Of a DNA stretch of 51,986 bases, positions 1 through 8,889 are shown one piece after another; positions within the stretch are counted from its first letter, which is position 1, and each line of letters starts with the position of its first letter. The DNA comes from Draconibacterium sp. (GTDB lineage Bacteria; Bacteroidota; Bacteroidia; Bacteroidales; Prolixibacteraceae). Both the position numbers and the translations under genes were made by a program. The notes beneath the pieces are model-generated. The model had not been told where the DNA came from. It saw nothing but the letters and a program-made list of their open reading frames with translations, and ran no database searches. The stretch is taken from assembly GCA_016705335.1 (NCBI GenBank), contig JADIYN010000032.1, forward strand, positions 1 through 51,986, written 5' to 3'.

Positions 1-12
1 TTTAAGATTTCT

Positions 13-906
13 TTAACAGTCACACCCTACCCCATTCTTTCCGCCAAATTCAAACTGAAGGGTAACGTGTTCAACGTCGAATTCATCATGCAGTATTTTG
101 CGGATCTTGCTGCAAATGAAACCTGTTTCGGAAACGTGCAGATCATTTTCAAGATTTAGGTGGCACTCGAAATGCAAAAGTTTGTCGGTTAAATTCCAGA
201 CATGAATGTGGTGCACATTTCTTAAACCTTCAATTTGCATTAACCTTGTTTTAATTTGCTGAATATCGATGTCAGCCGGCGCCATTTGCATCAGAATGGT
301 TACCGATTCTTTTAGTAACTTCCAGGTGTGCACCAATAAATATATCCCGATCAGAATTGTGACAAGCGCATCAACCCAAACCACATTATAAAGCCAAATT
401 AAAACCGCGCCAACAATTACTGCCAGCGAAGTCAGTGCATCACCCAGCAAATGCAGGTAAGCAGCTTTAATATTAATGTTTTTGTTCTTTTCGCGTTCGA
501 GTACTAAAACTGAAATGCCATTTGCAACCAAACCGAGCAACCCGAGCCAAAACATCCATTTCGGATCAACAGGTTCGGGGTGTAAAAGCCGGTTGATTGC
601 TTCGTAAATCAGGTAAATCGAAATAACGATCAACGCAATTGAATTAAAAAAAGCTGCAAGAATTTCGGCGCGTTTGTAGCCAAAAGTCGATTTTAGTGTA
701 GTCGGTTTTCGGCTTAAAACCTGGGCAAGCCAGGCTAAAATTACCGACACCGAATCGCTTAAATTGTGTATTGCATCGGATATAAGTGCAAGGCTGCCTG
801 AGATGATTCCCCCAACAATTTGAGCAGCAGTAATTATTAAATTCAGAATGATTGTAAAGATCAGTTTTGTTAATGAAACCTGATTTGTATCGTGGTTATG
901 TGCCAT
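13..906 (-). CDS. Cation diffusion facilitator (CDF) family metal exporter
   Basis: This inner-membrane antiporter of the CzcD/ZitB type should export Zn2+ or a similar divalent metal in exchange for protons. The sequence shows six predicted membrane segments. Metal-site motifs are DAIHNLSDS in TM2 and AYLHLLGDALTSL in TM5 (HxxxD), and there is a cytoplasmic C-terminal domain with HHIHVWNL and an FDVEHVTLQFE strand. Length (about 297 aa) is normal. An upstream in-frame ATG at 957 would add 17 residues. I prefer the start at 906 (MAHNHDTNQ), because the His-rich beginning is typical of the family and because a divergent TATCTTTG promoter box lies at 934-941, inside the longer form. The gene ends close to the window edge and is complete. 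The metal specificity cannot be read from the sequence. Confidence 0.9.
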   Translation of the reverse strand: MAHNHDTNQVSLTKLIFTIILNLIITAAQIVGGIISGSLALISDAIHNLSDSVSVILAWLAQVLSRKPTTLKSTFGYKRAEILAAFFNSIALIVISIYLIYEAINRLLHPEPVDPKWMFWLGLLGLVANGISVLVLEREKNKNINIKAAYLHLLGDALTSLAVIVGAVLIWLYNVVWVDALVTILIGIYLLVHTWKLLKESVTILMQMAPADIDIQQIKTRLMQIEGLRNVHHIHVWNLTDKLLHFECHLNLENDLHVSETGFICSKIRKILHDEFDVEHVTLQFEFGGKNGVGCDC

Positions 907-933
907 TCTTTTTAATTCTAAAACAATGTTTGC

Positions 934-941
934 TATCTTTG
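934..941 (+). promoter_or_regulatory. Candidate Bacteroidota -7 box (TATCTTTG)
   Basis: The octamer fits the TAnnTTTG -7 consensus of the Bacteroidota primary sigma factor and would give a leader of about 40 nt before the ATG at 989. No clear -33 TTG box is seen at the usual spacing, so this is a weak call. Confidence 0.35.
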
Positions 942-988
942 GTTTATGATTTTTCAACTGTAATGAAGAAACAAAATTAGAGCAAATT

Positions 989-1689
989 ATGAAAGTATTT
1001 TTTTATTGTTGGCATTTGTTTTAGGTTTTGCTAATTATTCGTTTAGCCAGTTTGGGGTTAGTTATGGAAACCCGACAGGCACTTCAGCTTACAACGAAAA
1101 TAAATTTATTTCGAAAAGCGATAAAAGCACACTCACCGAAATTGACATTGAAGGTTCTCCCTATCTGAATGATGAATTTGTAAATGGTTCGATTTACACG
1201 GTGCAAAAAGTTCAGTTTGAAGAAGTTCCGTTACGTTACAATATTTTTAACGATGAACTTGAATTTAAAACACCTACAGACGAAGTACTTGCACTTGCAA
1301 CGCCTGACATTGTTGAGAAAGTTGTAATGGGCGATACCATTCTGGTATTTCTTTCTTATGATGAGTCAAATAAAACAAAAAAAGGATATTTTGTACTTTT
1401 GGAAGAAGGAAAAGCTTCACTTTATGTCAAACCCGGTGTAATCTATAAAAAGGCAACACCACCGGCAGCGTACAAAGATCCTGAACCGGCAAAATTTCAA
1501 AAAATATCTGATGAATATTACTTAGGCTTTGGCTCAGGATCGGCAATTTCGGTAAATAACAAAAAAAGTCTGATTGCAGCTTTCCCTGACAATCAGGATA
1601 AAATTGAAAAGTATATCTCGAAAAATAAAATAAAAACCAATAAACCCGAAAGCTTAACTGAACTTGTGAAGTATTACAATTCATTGTAA
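989..1689 (+). CDS. Secreted protein of unknown function (frameshifted signal peptide)
   Basis: I do not recognise a family. The longest open frame begins at 1006, but an ATG at 989 followed by a run of seven T's becomes in frame if one T is restored. The protein then starts MKVFFLLLAFVLGFANYSFS, a classic signal peptide, so the product is very probably exported. The mature part (about 210 aa) is rich in beta-type sequence and lysine with no cysteines or catalytic motif that I can name. It is transcribed divergently from the metal exporter and stands alone, 170 bp before the sigma-factor operon. A role in the envelope is inference from the signal peptide only. Confidence 0.6.
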
Positions 1690-1860
1690 AAATCAAAAAA
1701 ACCACCCCTTTTTTCTGCCCCAAAATTACTACAGCCGGTATCGTAAAAGTCGCCGGCAGTCTTTAACTTTGCTTAAATTCAATAAAACATCATTTTTATT
1801 TGTGACAGATGCAACATTGGATTTTTACATTCGTCATTCATTCAGAAATTAAGATATAAG

Positions 1861-2419
1861 TTGGAAACACTTTACGAAAATATTCACCAGGATATAATTG
1901 ACCAGTGCAGAGAGGGAAGTCAAAAAGCTCAATTTCAGTTGTACAAATTATATTACAAACCAATGTACAGTGTTTGTATGCGAATGATGAACAACGAAAC
2001 CGATGCTGAAGATGTAATGCAGGAAGCTTTTTTAAGCGCCTTTAGAAAAATTGATACCTACAAAGGTGAAGTAAGTTTTGGCGCCTGGTTGAAGAAAATT
2101 GTAATAAACCGTTCATTGGATTATTTGAAAAAAAGAAAAGTGAAGTTTGAGGAGATAAACGAAAAATCAAACAGGTTTATCGACTACCAAATGGAAACTA
2201 AAGAGGTAAATATGAAGGTAATAAAGGATGCCATCCAGAAATTACCGGATGGCTATCGCGTTGTGCTGAGTCTCTATTTGATAGAAGGTTACGACCATGA
2301 AGAAATCAGCGAACTACTCGGAATCAGTAACTCAAACTCACGAACACAGTTTTAAGGGCAAAAACAAACTAAAAGAGATTTTAAAAAGACACAGAAGTAT
2401 TCTCATACAATTGATATAA
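1861..2419 (+). CDS. ECF-type RNA polymerase sigma factor (frameshifted C-terminus)
   Basis: This sigma-70 family extracytoplasmic-function factor should direct RNA polymerase to stress or envelope genes. Region 2 is clear (YYKPMYSVCMRMMNNETDAEDVMQEAFLSAFRK region, residues about 35-70), as is region 4 (LPDGYRVVLSLYLIEGYDHEEISELLGIS). The open frame stops at 2355 after SNSRTQF. Restoring one T (run at about 2350) and one A (about 2362) continues it as LRAKNKLKEILKRHRSIL to a TAA at 2417-2419, the usual end of region 4. The start is TTG at 1861. The next gene begins 2 bp after the repaired stop, so the two are coupled, and the following gene is the likely anti-sigma factor. Confidence 0.88.
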
Positions 2420-2420
2420 A

Positions 2421-3002
2421 ATGGAAGCAAAAGATAACATAGAAGAAATTATACTGAACAACCTGAAGGAGTTGAACGACTTCGAACCAAAAGAAGGGCA
2501 TTTTGAAAGGTTTCAGGCAAAACTGAACGTTCAGCAAAAAAAGAAAACAATTACTTTAAATGTAGTTTGGAAAGTAGCTGCGGCAGTGGTTTTTGTTTTG
2601 CTGGCTGTAAACCAGGCAAACATTTATTTTTCGCCCGACAAGCAAACCGGCAATACACAAGAAAACAATACAGGTTTTACACTTGCTTCGGTTTCGCCGG
2701 AATACAAAGAAGTTGAGTTTTATTACACAAATGCAATAAACGTTGAGTTAAACCAATGGAACACAATGGTAGCCGGGGGTTTTATTTCGAATGAAGAACA
2801 GGAAATGCTCGATGGCGAAATGGTGGAATTCGAAACACGGTTTAAAAACCTGCAAACCGACCTGAAAGCTAACCCCAACGATGAACGTGTGATAAATGCA
2901 ATGCTTGAATATTACCAGGCAAAACTCGATATTATAAATATGATTGTGAATAAATTAGAGGAAGTAAAACAACAAAAAAACAAAAATCATGAAACCATTT
3001 AA
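2421..3002 (+). CDS. Probable anti-sigma factor, single-pass membrane protein
   Basis: The protein has a short cytoplasmic N-terminal region (residues 1-47), one membrane segment (about 49-66, VVWKVAAAVVFVLLAVNQA) and a periplasmic domain of about 125 residues with charged helices (residues about 95-185). The topology and its position directly after an ECF sigma gene are those of a membrane anti-sigma factor that holds the sigma factor until an envelope signal releases it. There is no recognisable zinc-binding HxxxCxxC motif, so it would be of the non-ZAS type. It overlaps the next gene by 14 bp. The role is inferred from topology and operon order. Confidence 0.65.
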   Translation: MEAKDNIEEIILNNLKELNDFEPKEGHFERFQAKLNVQQKKKTITLNVVWKVAAAVVFVLLAVNQANIYFSPDKQTGNTQENNTGFTLASVSPEYKEVEFYYTNAINVELNQWNTMVAGGFISNEEQEMLDGEMVEFETRFKNLQTDLKANPNDERVINAMLEYYQAKLDIINMIVNKLEEVKQQKNKNHETI

Positions 3003-4032
3003 GAAAACAGCAATTTTTTTCCTTGTCCTGATTTTAGGATTTGGTCAAACAATTTACGCAGTTGAAAAAACAAAAAAATACCACGAATCGTGGGCAGCCA
3101 GCGGAGTCGAAACGCTGAACATATCAAATAAGTTTGGCGAAATAAAATTCACAAACGAAGGCAGTAGCGAAATAACAATTGACGTACTTGTTACGGTTGA
3201 AGCATCAAGTGATAGTAAAGCAAACGAACTTTTAGATAAAATTGACGTGGATTTCGATAAAAACGGAAGCACAGTAATGGCTGAAACTACGATTGAAAAT
3301 AATTTTAAAAGCAACCGCGAATTCAGCATCGATTATGTAATTAATGTTCCGACAAACAAAAACCTGGTTGTTTCGAATAAATACGGGAACACGGTTGTAA
3401 ACAAATTAAATGCAAACGGCGATTTTGATATTCAGTATGGCAACATTAATGCAAATGAATTGATAGCGCCCAACAACGGAAGAATTAACCTTGACCTTGC
3501 CTACGGAAAAGGGAATATTCAAACTACAGGTGATATAAATATTGACATAAGTTATTCGAACCTTACTTTAGGAACTTTAAATGATTTAAAACTTGATTCG
3601 AAATATTCAACCATTGATTTTGAAAAAGGCCGGGTAATTCAAATCGATTCGAAATATGACAAATTCAGTTTCGGAAAAGTGAAATCGGTAACTGCCACAA
3701 CAAAATACAGCAACCTGAAAATTGATTATCTGGCAACTAGTTTAAAAATTGAAAGCGGCTACGGTGGAGTGAAAGTAAATGAAATTGCACCTGATTTTGA
3801 GTCGGTTTCGATTACAAATTCATATGGCCAGATTTCGCTTGGGCTAAACAGTGCCAGCTATGCTGTTGATGCAACCTGCAATTATTGCGGAATCTCGTAC
3901 CCTGAAGAAAGATTTAAAGGAAACCGCATGAAAGAAAATACAAGTTTCGAGTTGAAAGGTAAAGTGGGTTCAGCAGGTGGCGGAACTGTTATGATTAGGA
4001 GCCGTTACGGGGAGATAAGATTGGGAGAATGA
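2989..4032 (+). CDS. Secreted DUF4097-type beta-helical (adhesin-like) protein
   Basis: A signal peptide (residues 1-24, ending QTIYA) is followed by a long run of short beta repeats such as NISNKFGEIKF, VSNKYGNTVV, IDISYSNLTLG and ITNSYGQISLG. This is the pattern of DUF4097/DUF2807 'putative auto-transporter adhesin' proteins, which fold as a beta-helix. A pair CNYCG near residue 297 is the only cysteine pair. It closes the sigma/anti-sigma operon, so it is probably made under control of that sigma factor and acts at the cell surface or in the periplasm. The exact function of the family is not known. Confidence 0.75.
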   Translation: MKPFKKTAIFFLVLILGFGQTIYAVEKTKKYHESWAASGVETLNISNKFGEIKFTNEGSSEITIDVLVTVEASSDSKANELLDKIDVDFDKNGSTVMAETTIENNFKSNREFSIDYVINVPTNKNLVVSNKYGNTVVNKLNANGDFDIQYGNINANELIAPNNGRINLDLAYGKGNIQTTGDINIDISYSNLTLGTLNDLKLDSKYSTIDFEKGRVIQIDSKYDKFSFGKVKSVTATTKYSNLKIDYLATSLKIESGYGGVKVNEIAPDFESVSITNSYGQISLGLNSASYAVDATCNYCGISYPEERFKGNRMKENTSFELKGKVGSAGGGTVMIRSRYGEIRLGE

Positions 4033-4095
4033 ATGATTGAAGGACTGAATGCAGGAATGATTGAATGCGGGAATGTGAAAAGGAAATGAGAACAC

Positions 4096-4133
4096 AAAAA
4101 TCGGTTTACAGAAATGTGAACCGATTTTTTTTT
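4096..4133 (+). terminator. Rho-independent terminator after the sigma-factor operon
   Basis: An AAAATCGGTT / AACCGATTTT stem with a 12-nt loop is followed by nine T's. It lies between the end of the DUF4097 gene and the convergent glycosyltransferase gene and could also serve the latter. Confidence 0.8.
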
Positions 4134-4142
4134 GCACGTTTT

Positions 4143-5035
4143 CTATTTCAGCGTTGCATAAAAACCCAACTTGTATAAATCGAAAAGAAACAGGCTTGGA
4201 TTGCTGCCCGACAAATTTCTCACCATAAAACCGTTGCTTAATTTGAATAGCAGTCTCAAAAAACGGGAGGTAAAAATTTTGTAATCCGATTAAAATGGTT
4301 CAAAAAATTAACCTGCTGAACAAAAACCTGATCACCTGCCAAAATCTGTTTTTCAATCAGATAAAGACTTTTTAGCGCTGTTCCTGTTTTCCCGATAAAA
4401 ACCGAAGAATCTTCCAAACCTGTGTGCTCAAGCTGATTATCGATATGAAATATTTCAATTCCTGCCCTGAATAAATCGTAACCCAAAGGTATCTTCATGC
4501 CCGTAATTTTTAATATCCTCACGGAAATGTACTTTTTCGAACACCGGTTTCTCAATCAAAAAGTTGTTTGAAGTTATTATAAAACCTTTTTTGGTGTTGC
4601 GGTTTAAAGCTGAAATTGCTTCCCGATTTGTACCATAAAACCAACGTAAATATTTTTTCGGATCGGTTGGTTTTTGCTGACTGTAGGCAGTTCCGCCACA
4701 CAAAACCTGTCCCGGTTTTAATTTTTCAATGTAATTTCGGATGTAATTTTTTCCACCGGCAAAGAATCGGCATCAATAAAAAGTAAGTATTGAAATTTTG
4801 AGTCAAAACCCATTTTATTGCGGATTGCTGAGCGTCCCAGATTCTTTTCAATTCAACATACACAACATTTGGCTTTTTCAGCAATTTGCCGGTTTTGCAA
4901 CTTTTATTTCATTTGCCGAACCATCATCATAATCCGTATTTCATATTTGATTTGCAATTCATCAGCCTGCGATGAAAGCCGGGCAACCAAATCGCCAACC
5001 AAATAATTATAAACCGGAATATTTATCGATAGCAT
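4143..5035 (-). CDS. Glycosyltransferase family 2 (multiply frameshifted)
   Basis: This GT-A type enzyme should transfer a sugar from a nucleotide sugar, probably in envelope or surface polysaccharide synthesis. No single frame covers it. Reading from an ATG at 5035 (MLSINIPVYNY) and restoring single bases in four homopolymer runs (near 4,935, 4,735, 4,485 and 4,258) gives one protein of about 300 aa that ends at TAG 4143. Key motifs are YDDGS (nucleotide binding), FIDADSLPV (the DxD metal site), VLCGGTAYS and GHEDTFLGYDLFRAG, the ED/acceptor region typical of Bacteroidota GT2. The gene stands alone and converges with the sigma-factor operon. The acceptor and sugar are unknown. All four slips are base losses, so real gene decay is unlikely. 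Confidence 0.75.
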
Positions 5036-5224
5036 CTTAAGTATTTACTATTTTGTAATTTACTATTTACACTTCAATGTCGCATAGTTATGACTCACAG
5101 TACTCAGCAATTGATTTGACATTATTTTTTATCCTTATTTAGTATTTACTAAAACTGAGAATCTGTGGCAAAAAAAAGTAAATATCCTCAATTTTGTTCA
5201 AACTTAATTTTCTGTAAATTATTT

Positions 5225-5232
5225 TAATTTTG
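5225..5232 (+). promoter_or_regulatory. Candidate -7 box (TAATTTTG) of the TlpA-like gene
   Basis: The octamer matches TAnnTTTG and sits 23 bp before the ATG at 5255. The surrounding 5036-5254 stretch is AT-rich with no other gene. No convincing -33 box is seen. Confidence 0.35.
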
Positions 5233-5254
5233 ACCAGCCAATTTTATAAAAACA

Positions 5255-6647
5255 ATGAAGCAAATCATAACAATAATATTACTATTTATTTCGGGACTTG
5301 CGTTTGGCGAAGGTTATAAAATAACTTTAACTATAAATTCTGCTCAAAACCAAAAGGTAAAACTTACCAATTATTATTTGGACAACATTTATGTAAAAGA
5401 TTCAATTCAGCTTGACAGTAAAGGTTCGGGTGTTTTTCAGGCTGATACTTTGCTTCCCCAGGGTCTTTACAAAATTTATCACGACGAAAACAACCACTTC
5501 GATTTTCTGCTGGGTGCCGACCAGGTTTTTTCTATTGAAAAGAAATGTTTACCTCACCTGAAATAAAAATAAAGGACGCAACTGAAACAAATGAATTTGC
5601 GAAATATTCAAATTTTCTGAAAGAGCTGCAAAAAAAAGGAGCTGATTTTAATGAGAAATCCAAAACCGCAACCACCGGTGAAAAAGCGGAGTTACAAACT
5701 GAAATGGGTAAGTTAACTGCTGAACTTCATGCATATTGGTTTAAGATCAGGGAAAAATATCCGGATACTTTTTTATCGGCATTTTTGCTGGCTAACTATG
5801 TTCCGGCGCCCGAAACAAGCTCATTTACAACAGAAGTTCAACAAAACGATTCATTGCTTTTACTGGCCCGGTTTAATTATCAGAAAGAACATTTTTGGGA
5901 TTATTTTGATTACACCGACGAACGTTTTTTATATACTCCACTTTTCAAACCTAAACTTGAAACTTGGTTTACAAAAGTACTTTATCAAAACTATGATTCG
6001 GTAAAACCCGCTGTTTACAAGTTTATTGAAGACGTGCGACCCAGCAAAAGGATATTTCAGTTTGCAGTTTCATGGTTTCTGAACTCAAGCATCAACAGCA
6101 ACATTATGGGAATGGATGCACTTTTTGTTGATCTGGCACGGTCATATTATTTAAGCGGACAGGCATACTGGACAAATGAAGAATCGCTAAAAAAAATCAG
6201 GGAAAATGTTATCTTTTTTGAACACAACCTGATTGGAAAAACTGCCCCCGACCTGACACTTGAAAACATTGACGGCGAATTTGTCAACCTGCATAAAATC
6301 CAATCGAAAATCACAATTTTATTGATTTATGAACCCAATTGCTCGCACTGCAAAGTATTTGTACCACAGTTTCACGATGAAGTTTATGCAAAATATAAAG
6401 ATAAAGGGCTAAAAGTTTTCGCCATTTATTCGATGGATAACAAAGAAGAATGGAACGATTTTTTGATCAAAGACAATTTGTTTGACTGGATAAATGTGTG
6501 GGACGAAAACACATTTCGCAATTCAAAATTTTATACGATGCCCGAAAAACCCCGGTAGTTTATGTTTTAGACGAAAACAAAAAATACTTGCCAAAGGGCA
6601 TGAGTGTTGAACAGCTCAGCGGGTTGTTGGAAGTTTTACTAAACTGA
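5255..6647 (+). CDS. TlpA-like thioredoxin-fold protein with N-terminal DUF4369-like domain (frameshifted)
   Basis: An exported thiol-disulfide protein, about 463 aa when repaired. A signal peptide (MKQIITIILLFISGLAFG) is followed by a beta-rich N-terminal domain (about residues 20-105), a helical middle (DUF5106-like) and a C-terminal thioredoxin domain. The active site is EPNCSHCKVF (CxxC), and the domain start IGKTAPDLTLENIDG is typical. Frames change near 5,548 and at the poly-A near 6,546. After the second repair the protein reads EKTPVVYVLDENKKYL and ends at 6647. The likely role is reduction of periplasmic disulfides or cytochrome maturation. The 3' end overlaps the convergent NuoB-like gene by 9 bp. 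Confidence 0.8.
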
Positions 6648-7275
6648 TTTGGTTTTATTTCGTTTTCGTGTTAAATCCACAAGTCCGTTTATTATTGTTA
6701 ACGGATGCGTTGGATTTCCCGGAATATATAAATCAATTGGATATTTATTTAAAAAGCTGCGGTCAATTGCCTTACTGTCAGCATGAATTCCACCACTGAT
6801 GGCATCGGTTCCGGCTAAAACAATAATTTTGGTTCAGGTACAGCATCGTAGCAAATCTGCAAGGGTTCGGCCATGTTTTCGGTAATAGGGCCGGTTATCA
6901 CTATTCCATCGGCATGCCGGGGCGAAGCGACAAATTCAATCCCGAAACGGCTCATATCAAATTGAACATTGTTGGCTGCTCCTAATTCCCACTCACAACT
7001 GTTATCGCCACCGGCACTAACCTGTCTTAGTTTTAACGAACGTCCAAATACCCTGTGAATTTCTTTTCGAACGAAAAAGTACACTTTCCTAAATCGATAC
7101 TTACCGGATTTACTGAAATGGCATCAACCGGACACAATTCCATCAATTCCTTTTCATCCACTTTTTCGGTACTGATTACAGGGCGACCTCTAAAAATTCC
7201 GGGAACTTTAGCATTTGCGGTGTCAGGAATAAATTGTTTTCCCTGGTGGTAAAGTATTTTTATATTATCGAACAT
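6639..7275 (-). CDS. Ehr-type small subunit: ferredoxin-like domain fused to NuoB/HycG-like domain, most Fe-S ligands missing
   Basis: This is the last gene of the hydrogenase-like operon. The N-terminal part (FDNIKILYHQGKQFIPDTANAKVPG, then ELCPVDAISV, LGKC) resembles HyfH-type ferredoxin domains. The rest follows NuoB/HycG (RFGIEFVASPRHAD, GPITENMAEPL). Of the four N2-cluster cysteines only one remains: the first pair reads GGDNSCE, the third is GTDAISGG where GxCA is normal, and the fourth is IPGNPTHP where PGCP is normal. The frame breaks near 7,070, where about 40 residues that should hold the second half of the ferredoxin site appear deleted, and at 6,826 (one A lost). The start at 7275 has a GAGAG ribosome site; an ATG at 7329 is possible. 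It probably couples to a redox partner that I cannot identify. Confidence 0.8.
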
Positions 7276-7350
7276 AGCAGCTCTCTTTTTAATTTTTACT
7301 TTTCTTTTGCAGAAATTTTCAAAATCCAAACATATTTAACTTACTTACTT

Positions 7351-7382
7351 CGCCATCTCCTTTGGAGAGGGTTGGGTGAGGC
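7351..7382. repeat. Dispersed REP-like element between the two peripheral-arm genes
   Basis: The minus strand reads CCTCACCCAACCCTCTCC and continues into an imperfect CTCTCC-AAA-GGAGAT hairpin. I recognise this type of element as common between genes in Bacteroidota. It sits only 2 bp after the stop of the large-subunit gene and inside the operon, so it could affect mRNA stability between the two genes. Confidence 0.55.
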
Positions 7383-7383
7383 C

Positions 7384-8883
7384 TTATAAATCGTGACCTG
7401 AGTAGGACAGGTTAAAACTCTTGTTACAAATGGGGAAATCGGATATTTCGTTATTGCGGACAGCCAGTGCCAGCGCCAGCCAGTTGTGAAACGAGGGGTC
7501 CTTAATTTTATAAAGTGAAAGTTCTCCTTTTTCATCGGTAATCGCACAATGACAAATTTCTCCGCGCCAACCTTCAACGAGTGAAAGTGTGAAGGCATTT
7601 GGTTTTGGGTTACCTGGTTTTAAAGCTTCAGCCCTGAAATCAGGAACATTCGAAATCAGTTTTCTCACATATCCCATCGACTGTTTTACTTCATGTTTCC
7701 GAATTTGAACCCTTGAAAATACATCGCCGTGGTGTTTCATTACAGGTTCATGGCCCAACTCATAATAAAGTGCATACGGGTGCGAAGTACGAATATCACG
7801 GTTCAGGTTGCTCATTCGTGCTGACATTCCCACTGCTCCGACAGATAAAACATCTTCATAGGAAACAACTCCTGTCCGCTCGAATCGCGAAAGTGCGCTT
7901 GGCAGAAGAAAAAGCTGTTCATTCATTTCATCAAAATCAGGTTCGAAAATATCCAGAACTTCGGCTAACCGTTTTGCTAATTCAGGTGTAAAAGGAAACT
8001 TATTCCACCCCGGGCGAATAAGTCCTTTTGACAGACGATTACCGCCCCACTCCTGCATAAAATTAACGAGCGGTGTGCGTAAACGGCCAAAAACAGCACT
8101 TCCCAACTGGTAGGCAATATCGGTACAAACTGCACTCAGATCGCCGGTGTGTATTGCCATGCGTTCCATTTCGAGTGCTATGGTGCGGGCAAATTCAATA
8201 TCACGGTCAACCCGAAGGCCACACAAACTTTCCCAAACCTGCGAAAAGGCTGTTGTGTGCCCAACAACTGTGTCTCCGGTTATCGATTCGGCAAGGGTTG
8301 TAAGCTGCGATAACTTTTTCTTTTCAATAAACTGATGTTCAATGCCCCTGTGTTGAAAACCCAATTGTATTTCGAGATGCAGAATTTGTTCCCCGTTACA
8401 AATAAACCGAAAATGACCGGGTTCAATTACACCTGCATGGATTGGCCCAACGCCTACTTCGTGAAGTTCCACGCTATCGATTGAAAAAAACGGATAATTT
8501 GCAATGGTTTTCGAAAGGTCGGCACGGTTTTGCGAAAAACGGACAGGTTTTAACCACGGGTGATTGGTATATTCCAACCCAAAATTCTCATGTATTTCCC
8601 GTTCAAATTTTTCAAAATTCAGGTTAATTGCCGAAAAAGAATCAAGTTTATCTGAAGTTTTTACCAAACTCGATGAAATGAAAATTTCGTGTAAAATATC
8701 ATCGGCAATGCAACAAATAAGTTGCAACCCAATTTTGTTTTGATAACCGAAATAATTGACACAATGCCTCGCAGGCGTATCGTTCAAAAAACCAATATTC
8801 AAACTAAGAAACTCATTATAACTTAGTTTGGGGATTTCCGACAACAAAACGGTTTGATTATTTTTAATACTCAGATAATTCAT
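7384..8883 (-). CDS. Ehr-type large subunit (NuoCD/HyfG-like) lacking the Ni-Fe cysteines
   Basis: A 499-aa fusion of a NuoC-like N-terminal domain (to about residue 115, ending HENFGLEYTNHPWLKPVRF) and a NuoD / [NiFe]-hydrogenase large-subunit domain (GPIHAGVIEPGHFRF, LGFQHRGIE, EMERMAIHTGDL). In true group 4 hydrogenases the region near residue 200 reads ERICGxC; here it is ESITGDTVVGH, with threonines in place of both cysteines. The C-terminal CxxC is DFPICNKSF, with one cysteine only. No Ni-Fe site can be built, so this is not a hydrogenase. It fits the Ehr class. The frame is intact over its whole length, so the substitutions are real and not slips. It is coupled closely (6 bp) to the HyfF-like gene upstream. 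Confidence 0.88.
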   Translation of the reverse strand: MNYLSIKNNQTVLLSEIPKLSYNEFLSLNIGFLNDTPARHCVNYFGYQNKIGLQLICCIADDILHEIFISSSLVKTSDKLDSFSAINLNFEKFEREIHENFGLEYTNHPWLKPVRFSQNRADLSKTIANYPFFSIDSVELHEVGVGPIHAGVIEPGHFRFICNGEQILHLEIQLGFQHRGIEHQFIEKKKLSQLTTLAESITGDTVVGHTTAFSQVWESLCGLRVDRDIEFARTIALEMERMAIHTGDLSAVCTDIAYQLGSAVFGRLRTPLVNFMQEWGGNRLSKGLIRPGWNKFPFTPELAKRLAEVLDIFEPDFDEMNEQLFLLPSALSRFERTGVVSYEDVLSVGAVGMSARMSNLNRDIRTSHPYALYYELGHEPVMKHHGDVFSRVQIRKHEVKQSMGYVRKLISNVPDFRAEALKPGNPKPNAFTLSLVEGWRGEICHCAITDEKGELSLYKIKDPSFHNWLALALAVRNNEISDFPICNKSFNLSYSGHDL

Positions 8884-8889
8884 TTCTCA

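Noticed and set aside
1427..1723. 98-aa minus-strand reading frame
   Set aside because: Antisense to the secreted protein gene with random-looking composition; a shadow frame.
5545..6558. A separate gene starting MFTSPEIKIK
   Set aside because: It is the continuation of the TlpA-like gene after a homopolymer slip; it has no signal peptide of its own and lacks the end of the thioredoxin domain.
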